Of a stretch of DNA of 64,000 nucleotides, positions 1 through 13,593 are shown in pieces; position 1 is the stretch's first letter, and the number at the start of each line of letters is the position of its first letter. The stretch is from Hypericum androsaemum (taxonomy: Eukaryota; Streptophyta; Magnoliopsida; Malpighiales; Hypericaceae). The translations under genes and the position numbers were made by a program. The notes beneath the pieces are model-generated. The model made no database searches. It saw only the letters and a program-made list of their open reading frames with translations, and was not told where the DNA came from. The stretch is taken from the NCBI GenBank assembly GCA_963995505.1, contig OZ023190.1, forward strand, positions 3,366,516-3,430,515. Reading direction: 5' to 3'.

Positions 1-896
1 CAGTTATTCTGATGGACATCGCAAAATTTCTATTAGAAATTGCCCAGCTTTTTTTAAGGCTCTTATATTTAGAATTCCACATTATCAGATTCTATTCATA
101 AGAATTTCTCAATAATTTATTTTTATCCTTTTAAAAATATATATATATTTGTTATTCTTTTGCGACATTTAGACATTGAAAATGTGAATTTTTTTTAAAC
201 CTCTTTTATTCAGAATCGAGCACTTCATATCCTATATAGGAGTTTGAGAGAGTCACCATTTCAATTGTGTATTTTCTATTTGTAAAACTTAAACTCAATA
301 CCTTTTTAAAAAAATCTAACTTTTTTACCACTTAAACCGAAGTTGTACACGTGATTTTGAATTGATTAATTTATTCCACAAAAGGTGATCAATCACTTGG
401 ATGAGAACAAAAATAGTCGTATTTGCGACACTCAATGAAGTTTGATTAGAGATCATAGCATACTCATTAACTTTTGACCAACATTCCCTATTTGTCAACC
501 GAAGAAAAAGAAGAAGAAGAAATTCGAGAAACTACCCAACTTGGGCCACAGATTCTTGAATTATAAGAGACTGAACCTTATCCAGAAACCCATTCCCAAA
601 ATTTAGGGGAATCGATTCTCGTTGACATGCACTCATATCAATCCTGCAATACTGGTAGTGTACCTACTCGCAGAGATAATATACCCTACTCCAAATAAGA
701 GATTTGATATCGTAAAACAAAGTTTTTAGTTCTAACCTCTTCTTTTATAAAATTCGACAACGTTTGATTCTGTACTAATAAAAATAACATTCCCTTTACG
801 CCTCGCTAGTCCGCTTTCCTATAAAATGACCATATATACTTGACCTCGAACTCAAAGTGTAGCGAAACAGCCACTAGGAAGCTAGGCGAGTGATAT
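1..896. other. AT-rich intergenic spacer
   Basis: I see no gene, RNA gene or element with definable ends here. It is AT-rich with short homopolymer runs and a purine run near 505-525. The short ORFs have no recognisable domain. Confidence 0.6.
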
Positions 897-1287
897 TTTC
901 TCGGCCTTGTTTCTTGCATGAAGATACAAAAGAGTAGATCTAGAGCCAAGAATGACTTGCCCGTATATTCACTGAGCCAACTAATAATTGGAATCGGTGT
1001 TGGTGTTCCGGCAAGTCGTTTGCGGTTCTTATTTGCTCTTTGTTTTCTCATGCGAGCAACCCAAAGAAGGCAGTTTATAAGATAAACAACAAGCTAGTGA
1101 TGTATCACGTTGTTTTCTCTGGCTTGTTATGGACGTTCTCGGCCTTGTTTCTTGCATGAGGATACAAAGAGTAGATCAGAGCCAAGAATGACTTGCCGGT
1201 ATACTCATCGCCAAGTTAATTACTTGGTGTTGACTTGTGGCAGATCATTCACGGCTTTTATTTGCTCTTTTTTTTTCGTGCGAGCAA
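897..1287. repeat. Diverged direct duplication of about 160 bp
   Basis: Positions 897-1059 and 1136-1287 are diverged copies of one sequence in the same orientation. Shared blocks include tctcggccttgtttcttgca, gagccaagaatgacttgcc and, near the ends, ttatttgctctttttt-like DNA followed by gcgagcaa. A spacer of about 75 bp separates them. No function is apparent; this could be an old gene or element fragment. Confidence 0.75.
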
Positions 1288-1666
1288 AGACATTTTCTAG
1301 ATGAATGATGATGACCCAGCATTGTATAGTAAGTCGTTGATCGTAAATTTTTTTTTCCCCAGGCTTGTGGATTGGGATTCGTTGTAGTTAATACACAAAT
1401 ACTCGTAAGCACATATTCACAATTTATTTTAAAAAAATGATGGAAGCCATTGAAACTCAAACTAACTTGTGTATTTTATTTTTTATGTTTATGTGGTCTA
1501 TTTTTTGTGCTTATTATTTCTCGTGTAATTTATTTATCTTTTTTTGTCATTCTTACCTTTAAGACACGTTGTCTTTTAAGTGTGGAAATGTGGGATATCA
1601 ATCATTTATTAATCAATGTTTTCGTGTTTACTGTATTATGTTCTATTTTTATTTTAAGTCGTTCTA
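1288..1666. other. T-rich spacer
   Basis: Low-complexity, T-rich DNA with no supportable feature. A 78-codon ORF at 1450-1686 is hydrophobic only because of T-rich codons. Confidence 0.5.
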
Positions 1667-3410
1667 TGTCACGCCCCAAAAAGTAGGCATGCCAACTGTC
1701 ACGGGATAAATATCCCATAAGGCATCCTTTATTTCATAAATCTCAAATTAGGTCATAAAATCCTAATTGAAACCGTCTCAGCATAATAAAAAGAGTCTTA
1801 AAACATGAGTGATTAGTCTTCAATGCATGTCCTTGCCTCTAGCTCTCACCCTCGATCCGTCCCCGTCATGTCTGAAACAAAATAACGTATTTTGCTGAGA
1901 TTACGCAACTCAGTAAGCCGAACTCACAAAGCACATACCTCAGAGCAAATCACATACTCAGCGTTCATAGAAAATACCAATTATCATACACATTCTCGCA
2001 GTATCATACACAGTCTCACAGAAAACACACTACAGATGCAACTCCGGAGTACGACTATCGGGAACCTGTGGGGCACAGAAGACAAATCCTTCACGCTAAA
2101 GGCACAGAAACGGAAGGACAGTCTCACCACAGGGCACAGATATCACCGGTGCTCACATAGAGTACGAAATCATCCAGAGTACTCTACGGGCACAGAAGCA
2201 CCGGGATAATCCCGACCAGAACAGACAGAACAGAGTCCTAAAAAGGACAGATCAATACATGCCAACGAACAGTGCACAAAGCGATACATACGGATCAGAA
2301 TTTTACAACGGACCACTCCATAAACAGATCGAATACATGGCATGAACGAAACAACAAGTCTTGCATATAGACAAAATTCAATCCGCACAACAACTTCAAT
2401 ATTTTAATCCACCTAACTCATGTCTCACACACCACATCACCAAGATCATATCATCATCATTTTCACAGAACCCTAAACTCACTTGTATAGAATAAATAAT
2501 CAATGAATATAATATATTGACATGGTGGAATGCACATCATAGAATCGTTAATGCTCAAGCACAAACAGGCGAACACAGAGTTAAGATCATATACTCAATT
2601 CACGATGATGCGATTAGACATATTATAGGCGGACAATCGTAAGCGGAATAAACCCAGAACATGATACTTTTAATGATGCAGGCACCAAGAACGTACATAG
2701 TACAGAGTACAAACAGAGATTCAAACTCACCCAAATAGAGGAACATCATCGATTAGTTTCCTAGGCCAAAAGATTGATTCATTATATCCAGTATAGCAAG
2801 ACAATAACTTCGATAAGACAGGCAATTGACACATCAGGATGAAAATCACTTCGCATGAGACCTTGCTGTGCACTAACATATAAATGTAGGTATTATAATA
2901 ATAAAGTATAAATCCATATATCATACCGTATGTAGCCACGGAAATTCATTTGCACATTAAGTTAATACAATAGTATAATAGAACGCATGACATACTACAC
3001 CGTAGCCATTATCGTAGACGGTAATTTAATCGCATATTTTTACGAAATCAAACAGAACAGATCACACATAGATTCCCGAACAATCATATGGTAAGACGAG
3101 ATTCGAACTTACCTTGTCTCCCGTGGTGTTCTAACTTCGTTAACTTACATACCCACTAATTCTCAACGTTCCCCTTGAGTTCTCTAACGTCTCGAGATGC
3201 GATATCGTCTTCTCCTCCGTCCCTCGATTCGTCCGGATTGCTTCCTCCACCTTAGCACAAGGCAATCAGAATTTTTCCCCCCAAAGAGCCTAGGGTTTTA
3301 TCTAACCTTCTTTATATAGGCAGAGCCTTAGGGTCCCCGGAATTAGGGTTTGCTAAATTACGTAATAAAGCTTGGTAAATTTTAGTTCACTCCCCCATGA
3401 TTTTCACAAA
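1667..3410 (-). mobile_element. Putative solo LTR (gypsy-type), minus orientation
   Basis: The left edge reads TGTCACGCCCC; in minus orientation this is the GGGGCGTGACA end found on many plant LTRs. The hexamer TTCTAT sits at the left edge (1662-1667, overlapping the first base) and at 3411-3416 just past the right edge, so it may be a target duplication. Read on the minus strand, a TATA-like CTATATAAAG occurs near 3310-3320, close to the presumed 5' end. Inside are degenerate GGGCACAGAA-type repeats (2070-2200). No PBS, PPT or coding domain is visible, so a solo LTR is the simplest reading. The exact right edge and superfamily are uncertain. Confidence 0.4.
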
Positions 3411-5605
3411 TTCTATATGAATTCATATCTAGAGTCTAATATTGTCGGATCTTATTTTAAAAATATAAATTTTATTTTTACAAATAGTTTGAACCCAAAA
3501 ACTAAATCAAAATTTTGTGTTCGCCTGTAAAGCAAATGAAACTTATATATGCACATGCAAGAATCTCAGGTATATTCCATGAGAACCTCGAACTCTTCGA
3601 TGTCACGGTAACGTGGAAGGGTGTAATAAATTAATGAACGAAAAATGTGTTCCAAGATTAATATATTCTAATATTTATCACAAAATTTTAAGGACTATAT
3701 GGAAATCTCAAAGTGTCACATGCTTCATTAAAATGAAATCTCTTACATTTCTTTTACAATTTTAAACCGCATAATATTTGCGTCAAACAATTAAAACTTG
3801 ACCAAAATATTAATCAAATTCGAAATTTTAGACAAACTTTAAAATCAACCTTCTAACTTAAAATTAACTTTGATTTGTTTTTTTTTCTGCTAGAATGGAC
3901 CAAAGTCTAAACTTGGGTATTCATTAATCAACATTGGAACCTTCGGTGAAAAATCGCCAAATGGAACCCGTCCACCGGAGACTACGACCACTGTATTTTT
4001 ACTTTTGTCCGGCTCGGTCGCCCCTTTTTACTACGGGAAAAAGACGAAACTTCTTTTTTCTTGCAACTAACTTTATTTTTTCATTTGCGAAAAATTTAAT
4101 ACTGACTTCGAAAGTCGATGTGTTATTTTAAGATATGACTTTTTGAAAGATAAATATTTAAACTAAGTTACATCTATCAAAGATCGAACTCTAGACTTTC
4201 GTCAAATTATGTACGCTTTGTGCCGTTAGACTAAATACTTCTTGTCTAATTTTTTATTACTTTATCTAACTCCTTATTTGTTTCTTCCTTCGGGAACAGC
4301 TAAAATAGACCAAAGGTTAAACTTGAATTTGTTGCTTAATGAACATTTGACCGAACCTTGAGATTTTCGAAAACCAGGTCTGGTCCCAATAGCAGAACAG
4401 TCAACTACTGTTGCCGAGGTGCGATGGTTTGCTTATAAAGGTCGGAACAGATAAAAGTCAATCTTTTTAAAAAATATTCAGAAAACGATTTGTTAATATC
4501 TGATCGATCAACCAGATCGTCAGCCATACTGGAACTTTCTTCAAATTATTTTATTTCAATTATATCTAGTATTAGAATTCTAAATAATCTAAATATTTTC
4601 TAATTTTATAGCACATTTTATCATTTACGAGTATCAATCAGCGAGTCCAACCGTATTGAGTATTGGTTCAACTGTTCTCCAAATTTTGAGATTAATTGGT
4701 TGTGATCTGATCGATAGTCTATTGCTCAAATAGTAAAAGAGACTTGGAAGTATCGAATTCAAAATTTATAAATAGAGTATTGCATTATTAAAAGAGAGTT
4801 ATTCTTCAAATAGATACTGACAATGTTAAAATAACCATATGATTATTAAACAAAAACAATCCTAACGCGTTGAAGAAAATGTCTCCTTCCCTAAGCTATG
4901 CTTGACCAAGAGTACCAAAATTTAATGTTCCTTATAGCGATTGAATACACGTTTCATTTATTGACCCGATCAATTTTGACGAACTTTCTCTCTATGTGGC
5001 CTTTCCATTTGCCAACGGAAAACGAAAAATATTGATTTTCTTTCCATTTTTCGCCCAACATTTAATGTAACAGATGATTCTTGTACATTCAAACCACATG
5101 GGGAAATGTTTCCTTATTATTTTGAAACAATTAAATCAGAAAGCCAAACTTGGAAATTAATAAATAAGTTCCCTGCATAAAAGATGTTACTTCCGGCAAT
5201 AAAAGAAAGAAAGAAACTTCAAAATCTTTTTTTAGGGAACAAAATCTGAAACAAATATGAAAAGATCATGACAAAACAAAGAAAAATCAGAATAATAAAA
5301 TTTTAAAATAACCCGAAACTACCCTAGCAAATCTCTAGTCACGAGATAAAAAATTGTGAGTATGCCCAAACAGATGTTTATTACGTCGTATATGAACAGA
5401 AATTTCGGCTCTCCCTATTGGATGCAAAATGAAAAAAAAACCTTAGCAATAAACACTTAAAAAATACTAAATAAATTATTTTAGTTTAACTAAAAAATTA
5501 CAAATATTTTAAATATTTGTTAGGATAAACCTGACATTATTTTTACCAAGTTCAAAGCTACATAAATCAATCGTGTGACTATCGAAATATCAATTAGTAT
5601 AAAAA
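3411..5605. other. Intergenic spacer, possible SINE-like fragment
   Basis: About 2.2 kb without a supportable gene. On the minus strand at about 4170-4235 there is a box-A-like TAGTCTAACGG and, some 38 nt on, a box-B-like GAGTTCGATC, resembling the tRNA-derived head of a plant SINE. Its 3' end and target duplications cannot be defined. The rest is AT-rich. Confidence 0.45.
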
Positions 5606-6138
5606 GAGAAAAGTTTATTTTAGATCCCTGTGATTTATAATTTTCTTTTTCGGTAACTGTGATTTATAGATTTTATAAATTGACACTTTTTGTAACATAA
5701 ATTTCATAAGATGACATTTTTTTAGCAATTTTTAACCAAGGTTAGTATGTCCCACATGACATTTTCACTTATACGTCATGTCATATTTATCTCTCCTAGG
5801 TGGCAATGATGTGGTAAACTAAAAAACATAATTTCAACCCCAATCTAAAAAATTCCAAAAAATCAAAATTTTGCAGCGCCAAAACCCAAAATTGAAACAA
5901 AAATATCTCTTATCCAAAAATTGAAGATATAGATTTTTTTAGATCACAGCTAGAATTGAGTTTATAATTTGCCACATAATTGCCACATAGGAGAGAGAGC
6001 TATGACAAGGTGCTGACATGGAAGACTAGTTAGGATAAACTAGCTCTGGTTGAAAATTGTCATTAAAAAGAAAATTTTAAAACACAAGGTACTAAGTTAA
6101 AAAAATGTAAATTACAAGGAATTAAAGTGAACTTTCTC
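5606..6138. mobile_element. Inverted-repeat (MITE-like) element
   Basis: Two imperfect inverted arms of about 180 bp face each other. The left begins GAGAAAAGTTTATTTTAGA; the right, read in reverse complement, begins GAGAAAGTTCACTTTAATT. Both continue through matching CTCTCCTAGGTGGCAAT / CTCTCCTATGTGGCAAT blocks. The AT-rich core has no ORF. I could not find a clean target duplication, so this is probably an old copy. Arm phrasing resembles the 20555 and 55187 elements. Confidence 0.65.
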
Positions 6139-6551
6139 AAAAAATCATCCTAGGAAAAGCAAATAAAATCGCCGGCTTGAGACGCTCGTACTTTTGTTTC
6201 CTTATTATATAGATTTCGTTTCCAATTTTTAAAAAACAAAATTTGAATATTTTCTGTTACACAGTTATAAAGAAAGATAACCAACTGGTACTCATATAAA
6301 ACATAACGAACCCATAAATTAACAGAAATTCCATGAAGAGACGCCAAAACGGCTCGTTTCAAACTGAGATTAAAATATTGTATTTAGCCGAGTAATTACA
6401 AATATTTAATAGTAATAGATTCTAATAAATTTATATTTGAAAATAGATGTTTTAATTAAAATTTTAGACGACTTCCTCGTTATCGCTAGTGCCCCTAGAA
6501 ACCTCGCTTTTATTGACCACTATTATTATTAAGCTCCCTCCACAGCTCCAC

Positions 6552-6560
6552 TTATATAAT

Positions 6561-6591
<31 letters not shown>

Positions 6592-7413
6592 TTCGAAAAA
6601 AGCTTAATAATAAAATCCCCTTTTGGATCGAAACAGATTCGATCTCGCCAATTATCTTCTCTCTAATTTCTCGCGAGCTCGAAGAAGAAGAAGAAGAAGA
6701 AGAAGACGACGACGCCTCCTTTCCCAGGTTCCTCTCTCTCTCTCTCTCTCTCTCTCTCGTTTCCTATCGCGATGTTATGACGTGAGCGCGACGACGTCGT
6801 AGCCGCCGCCTCTGCATGAATCGCGACGTCGCGGTTTTTGTATCCCGGTAGTCGGATGTGACGCATTTCCGGCGATGGTTTCGGGGTGGGAAGCGTTGAC
6901 TAGAAGGTTGAATTAGGAGTGGTCACGTTTTTTCTTCTTTTTTTTTTTAGGAAAGTAATTGGCCCGTCGTTAAGTGGATCTTTATTAGAGGAGAGAGCGC
7001 ATGGATTTCGAGAGTCCTCCGTTCTTTTCCCCGTGGGCCCCACGTTTTTGGCCTAACCTTTCCTATTCTTAAAATAAATAAATAAAATTTCCTTCCCCTG
7101 TTTTTTTTTCTCGTTATTTATTTCCTTTGGTTGATGGAGTTTGGTTCGGTTTTTGTCTATAATTGTATCTAATAATCCAATTGCTCGAGTGAAGGGGTTT
7201 TGGATCTCTGGAACTGGAGGAATTTCGGAATTATTGGTGAGCTAAGAGCGGGTTGACCTCGTGGACGTGCTTATCATTTTCGCTGGTTGGTCTTCGCGCG
7301 TCCTAGGTTTGGTGTCGAATGTTATGGCGGTTAGCTTTTAAGAGGTTTTGGACACGTCGGATCTGCTATGGAACGAGTCTATTCACCCGCGTTATACTGG
7401 TTTTTCTTTGCAG
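6552..7413 (+). promoter_or_regulatory. Promoter and 5' UTR of the GT14 gene, with probable leader intron
   Basis: A TATA-like TTATATAAT lies at 6552-6560, followed by (AG)n at 6565-6590, a GAA run near 6680-6706 and (CT)n at 6732-6758, a microsatellite-rich leader common in plants. A leader intron probably runs from a donor after CCCAG (6728) to the acceptor tttgcag ending at 7413, because ATG and stop codons in between would burden an unspliced leader. The donor choice is a guess; the acceptor, with its T-rich tract, is stronger. Confidence 0.45.
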
Positions 7414-7542
7414 GGTATTGTTTTGAGCAAGATCCAGTTGCTAATTCGGAGTTGCCCGGAGGCAAGGGCTTTTCGTCGTTCGTCTGGTTGCAATCACATT
7501 CTTGGCGAGATTGTTTGGTTTGTGTCGATGCACTTGCGCTAG

Positions 7543-10500
7543 ATGAAATCAGCTCAGACGTGGCATCTAGGCATGGGTGATATGCATATCTTGCCTGGTG
7601 CTCGCCATCGCCCTCCTTTGAAGAGGCCGACGTGGATTATTGCTTTAGTTTCAATGGTCAGCTTATTCTTAGTGTGTGCCTACATCTACCCTCCTCAAAG
7701 CAGTACCGCTTGTTACATATTTTCTTCCAGAGGTTGCAACGTTCTTAGCGATTGGCTTCCCCCGGCACCAGCAAGGGAGTTTACAGATGAAGAAGTTGCT
7801 TCTCAAATTGTTATCAAAGAAATCCTTAACACACCTTCTGTTCCATCGGAAAAAGCTAAAATTGCTTTCATGTTCTTGACGCCTGGCTCGCTGCCTTTTG
7901 AGAGACTGTGGGATAAGTTTTTTCAGGTAAGTTTTCCCCCAAACTCTTTGGCACAATATACATGAATGCCCAGTGTCTAGGAATAAATGACCTTCCCCAT
8001 TATACTTCATGAGTATGTTGAAGATAGTAGACTATCTCAAGCTAGTGGTACTCTAAAAGCTTTGAGCATAGTTACCGTATTTGTGGCTGCAATTTATCCT
8101 TTTGACTTAACATAAGAAAAACAAGTGCAAAGTAGAATGAGAAGTAGAGAGAATGAATTATATATACTGTCTTCTCATGCTACCTTGTACGAAAAGAATG
8201 ACAAGTGCTGCTTCCGTTTCAAAGCCTGAAATGTATCTCTGGCTATCTTAAATGTTTCATTTTATTCAAAGTTGGTGGAAACTGATGTCGGAATTCTGAT
8301 TATGAAGTACATTTCGATATGCCATGAATTATAGTAGATTATTTTGGGGGTGACATTAATGTATGAAGAATGTCATTTTCTTGTTTCTGTAAATGGCTCA
8401 TTTTCCTTGGCCTACGGAAACATTTGCTGCAGGGTCATGAGGATCAGTTTTCTGTTTACATTCACGCATCTAAAGAAAAGCCAGTTCACACTAGCCGGTA
8501 CTTTGTTGACCGAGAGATACGTAGCGACCCGGTAATAAATTCAACTGTTCCATTTCCTTTAAAAAAAACCATTTAGATTTTCTTTTTTGTCAAATTGTGC
8601 CTTATTGTTTGCTCTCCGGAAAACTGAATATCCTAGATATTCTTCGGCATGCTGCCATTTTTTAGTATTCTTCCTCTTTTGTCACTTCTGTTTTCTTGGT
8701 GCTTTCTATTTTGGTTGACTCTGAAAAATCCTTTACATTGGATGCAGTTTGTAGAAATGGTTGGAGTGTAAGAGTTTAATAGTTATTATCAGCTTTGAGT
8801 TTACACCAATCATATTTTTAAGTTTCTCCATTATTTGTAAGTGATTGTTTTGAGAAGCTAATTGAGTCACTTCCTGTAAACAAACGTATTATTGCGAGGC
8901 GAATATGGTACTTGGTCATGTGGCCATGTTAGACACATCCGAGCTGTTGTGATGTGTTCATAATCTTTTTCAGCTCGTTCAGCTGATCGTGTGATGTTTT
9001 GTAATTGGGTTTTTGTTTTCCATGTTTTAAGAAGTTCTTGGGTTTTTGTTTTTCATGTCTTAATAAGAACTACATGATAGTATTCATTTAGTCTTATTCT
9101 TGGTTATCTGGTATGCCAGTAAATTTCAGTCGCAATTACAAAGTACACTTCAATTGTTGTTTTTTCCTGCCAATGGATTTTTTATATTGGCTTTTACTTC
9201 TATGTGAATCAAATAGTTGAAAGATGATTAATTTTTTATGAATTATTGATTTTAAAAATATTTACTCAACACCCTTTCATCTGTTTGCGATTCACGGTTA
9301 CATGTGCTCAGTATTATGCTTATGGCATAACTAGGTGACAATTTGCAATATTTTCAACTGGTAAAAAGTGTACCCTTGGTAGAGGCTGATTTCCTCTTTT
9401 TGTATGTTATTACTCTCTCTCTTTCTCTCTCCATCTCTGAAGTAGTAGTTTCTTCATTTGCAGGTTGTGTGGGGAAAACCCTCGATGGTTGATGCTGAGA
9501 GAAGGCTGTTGGCAAATGCTCTTCAAGATCCCGATAACCAGCATTTTGTACTACTTTCTGATAGGTGATAACAAATTTATATCATCTGTTATGTACATTC
9601 TTTACAGAAAAGTTGCTTTAAGTTTGTACTATGATAGATGACTCATGGTATCCTTAACAAGATCTCTTGTTCTGCAGTTGTGTTCCATTGCATAAGTTCG
9701 ACTATGTGTACCACTATCTGATGTACACAAATATCAGTTATGTTGATTGGTAAGTGTTTTTAAGTTGTTCCATTTTGGGAATGCCTGTGAACTCTTAAGA
9801 GTTTACTGAAGAATGCTTTAGACCTTTAATAGTTCCTTCATATTGCTTTTACTTGGAAGCTGGTGATCCATGGATATGGTGAACCTAGTGATGGGTTATA
9901 CAACTATTTGGCATTGTCTTTATTGATGATTATCAAAATTTGCAGCTTTTATGATCCTGGTCCGCATGGTAATGGAAGGTATTCGGATCACATGTCACCA
10001 GAGATTGAGAAGCAAGACTTCAGGAAGGGCGCGCAGGTATGCCTGGATGTGATTGAAGCTTAAACATGGTTGAAATTTTTTGTTCCAACTTGTTCTGTCA
10101 TTGTGATCGAGTTGATCAAATTGTATTGACCGCAAATGTGTTGAACACCATTTTGCTAACTGTATGTGTTGAAAATAAAGATGCATCTGTAGGGTGTACT
10201 ATTGCACCAAACTTGTCCTCGTGTAGCTGGTGTATACATTTTCTTAAGTGATGATATATGGTGGGGGAATCTCTTCTATCCCCAAACATGGCTTAATCTG
10301 TGAGTTGCTGAGATAGAAATTCAAGCTTAAAACACAGACACACACATGGATGAACATGCACAAACAAACTGTTTGAATCATGTGTACATTGACATGCATG
10401 TAACGTTTGGTTTTAGTCTCTTCAATGCTTTATTTTTGTGTGTGATGGCAAATTATTAAGATTTTTTTCCTCTCCTGCTATATCTCTTTCATGATTTTGT

Positions 10501-11688
10501 GCAGTGGTTCTCAGTGAAGCGACAACATGCTTTGATTGTTATGGCTGATAACCTTTACTACACAAGATTTCGGGAATATTGCAAGGTAGGATCACCGCAT
10601 CTGTCTCAGTGGATCAGCAGCAGGCTAAAATTAGTGGTAGAGATTTTCAGAATTCAGTCCTTTAATCTATTGCCAGGAGAACGAAGGAATTTTTTGCTAT
10701 CTATTATCTGTATATGATGTCGTTTTGTTGCAAGCTACCTGCATCTTAGCCTTTACATGAACAAACACACTTCATTTCTCAAAAAAGAACAAACACACTT
10801 CATATCTATGAACCCACGGGCAAGAAAGACCATGAGATTTAATTGATTTTCATTTTGGTAAACCTGATTCTTCCTCTGCCATCTTTTTCTGTCATGAGAA
10901 TTGAAGTTCTTTTTTTTTTTGGTCAAGGGCATCCTTCTGCTTCAAAACGAGGGGTCTTTAGTCCATCCGTGTTAATTATTTCAAATGCTAACCGTTTGTC
11001 TTGCTTGAGCATGATACTGCTCATTTTAATGATTTGTCTGGCTATTTATGTTTGAGAATCTGTTCTTGACCATTCCTTTCTTTTTTTCCAGCCTGGATTG
11101 GATGGGAAAAATTGCATCGCTGATGAGCATTATTTGCCCACATTTTTCCATGTGAGTTTTCCATATTTTGCCTGACTTCACTTCTCCTTCCGTTTACTAT
11201 CTGAAGTTTACTGAAATTGTTGACGGTAATGTTTCAGTTGGTCGATCCTGGAGGAATCGCTAACTGGTCTGTGACACACGTTGATTGGTCAGAGAGAAAG
11301 TGGCATCCGAAGTCGTATAGGGCCCAGGATGTTACATATGAGCTTCTCATGAACATCAGTGTATGTACTTGTTTCTGAGTAAGTTTATGCTGGTATACCC
11401 TTTACAAGCTCTGATTGCAATGTTCTCTCTCTGCAGTCGATTGATTTGAGCGTACATGTCACAAGTGATGAAAAGGTAAATCCGGGATTATTCTGCGACT
11501 CTTTCTGTTGCCTCCCATTATTTAGTTTTTAACTGGTGCACCATTTTATTTTTTGGTCTTCACAGAAGGTAGAGACGATACAGCCTTGCATGTGGAATGG
11601 CATCAGACGACCGTGCTACCTGTTTGCCCGAAAGTTCTACCCGGAAGCTGTTGACAACCTTCTGCATCTCTTCTCATCAGCACTATGA
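7543..11688 (+). CDS. GT14 glycosyltransferase (core-2/I-branching, BC10-like)
   Basis: Ten coding exons: 7543-7926, 8433-8531, 9464-9564, 9678-9749, 9946-10036, 10505-10585, 11092-11151, 11238-11360, 11437-11475, 11566-11688. All borders are GT-AG and the frame closes to 390 aa. The product is a type II membrane protein: a short basic N-terminus (PPLKRP, residues 24-29), one membrane span at about 31-49, then a lumenal domain. Family marks are AFMFLTPGSLPFERLW, QHFVLLSDSCVPLH, the Ser-Val-Lys-Arg region around WFSVKRQHA, ADEHYLPTFF with the conserved Glu, and NWSVTHVDW. The family (Pfam Branch, formerly DUF266 in plants) acts in the Golgi; rice BC10 affects cell-wall strength, but the donor and acceptor for this protein are unknown. 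The start is the first in-frame ATG after the leader acceptor. Confidence 0.93.
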
Positions 11689-13593
11689 GTGAGAGTAGTT
11701 TTTGACTCTGAATTCTTTGGTCGGAACCGCCTGCTGCTTCCGACCCCCACTCCGCCGTCTGGTATATCTTACAGATCTGTAAATGCTCTATGTTAATGAG
11801 GCATGCCACACTCGAGCACAACTCTCATGTGCACAGTAGTTGCAGCTAGCTAGGCGATTAGGTCGTGCGACGTAGTTGTGCTCGAAGTCGAGTGGGTTGA
11901 TGTTGCTTCCCCTACGGGGTGGGTCATTTGTTGTTCATTGTTTACCTCCATTAAGGACTGTCGATGTTCAAGTTCTGCACACAACAATTTTGGAGGACTT
12001 AATTCTGACCTCATATTCAGTGGTCGAATGTTGCTGTAAGATTTACGATATGTGAAGTTGCATCAACGCGCTTGTGATGCCCTTCGTTTGGGAAATTTTC
12101 AGGTTCAATTCCGGATTCGTGTAAATCAGAAATAGTGGTGTATATTCCCTTCAATATGCGCCTTATTAGTTATTACTCCTATCAATTTTTATAAAAATGT
12201 GGTCGAATCTGTGATTCTGACCCGTTCGTACCACCGTCTAAACCGGAAAACACTTCACTTCAGATTTGTGGATTTTAAGAGTAATTTAATTGTTTGTCCT
12301 CTAGAAAAAAGTAATTAAGCCAGAAAGGGTTTTAAGAAAAATAGACGATTCTCTGGGAAATTTTTTAAGAAGAAAGTACACTTTAGTATCATGTAGTTTC
12401 ACGTTTTTTGTATGGAGTATCATGTGGTTTAAAATTGGTATTTGTGTCTTTGAGGTTTACCAACAATTTTTCGGGCAGGTTTTAGGACAGCTGCCTGTCT
12501 ACACGTGCTTGAAACGATGTCGTTTTTATCCGACGTGGCGGACACGTCATTTCAAGTGGGTTTAATTATTGTTGACGTGTAATATGACAAATTATCTACT
12601 AGATAAAGAGGTAGGCGAATAGGTTAATTCAAATTGGAAGTTGGATAAACTTTTTTTTAGGAACGATAAACTTTTATTTATCTTGCTTTGTTTGTTGAGA
12701 AATACCATAACGAAATATGTATACAAGGTTTGGTTTAGCTATTTAAAAATTACGTTGGATGTAAGAAAATGATTATTATAATATTGGTGCTCTTTCTACT
12801 GATACGGTCTTTCTTTTTTTCCTCGTAACCTGTAATTTTTTAAGTAAAACTATTTACTTTATCACAAAATATTTTAATCAATTGGTACATTTTATTCTAA
12901 TTTGATCAAATATTTCAATTTTAGGTTAGAAAATGCACTAAAGAATTTCTTGTCACAATTAATATCTTTTTCCTGATTAAATCAGTAAGTATGTGAAATA
13001 TGTGAATATCATGTAATTTACTCAATAACCAAAAAAACATTTATATCATTGGGAGAAAGAGAGAGTTTTTCTAACTTATTGAAAAAAAATTATTTCGAGT
13101 CACATAAAATATAATAGCATTAAATATTTGTTAGAAAAACTTTAAAACTTTTCAAAAATATTATAATCTGACTCGGACCTAAATTATTTGATTTACTAAG
13201 TGTTCGCTTACCAGTATAAACCAAAAATCTAAAACAGATCGAAGTGGGATCCAAGTCCGGGAACTTGTTAGGTGTTCCTATTATTCAGGTAAACGAGAAT
13301 CTAAAAAATTTGACGAATTGCGGCCATAGCCGTCCATACATTCGAAATTGTTCGCATGTGGGGCACAGATGGTTGAATGTATCATCTCATCCTGTTAATA
13401 TATTTTTCCACCGTCGGATCAGCAAGGCACGAGGATCCCTAAAGATGTCATTGCTATTGTGTTAACTATTCCCACAACGCTCAACCTATCGTCGTCAATA
13501 TTTTCGGGACGACCAATCCGAATCTCCCTAACTTTTATCACAATATTCTAAACAAAATTATCATTAACACGCTTTCCGAATAAGAATATCATA
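11689..13593. other. Spacer between convergent genes, with one half of a MITE
   Basis: The first 450 bases probably hold the 3' UTR of the GT14 gene. At about 12370-12600 lies one arm of an element related to that at 20555: it shares the order 'constitutive TAGTATCATGTAGTTT-like end, CGGGCAG, ACGTGGC, ATATGACAAATTA'. No facing second arm is present, so it is truncated. The remainder is AT-rich and featureless. Confidence 0.55.

Noticed and set aside
6489..6866. ORFs with Arg-Glu and Glu/Phe runs
   Set aside because: Produced by the (AG)n, (GAA)n and (CT)n microsatellites in the GT14 leader.
7348..7580. Two overlapping ORFs upstream of the GT14 ATG
   Set aside because: They cross the leader-intron acceptor, and neither has family similarity.
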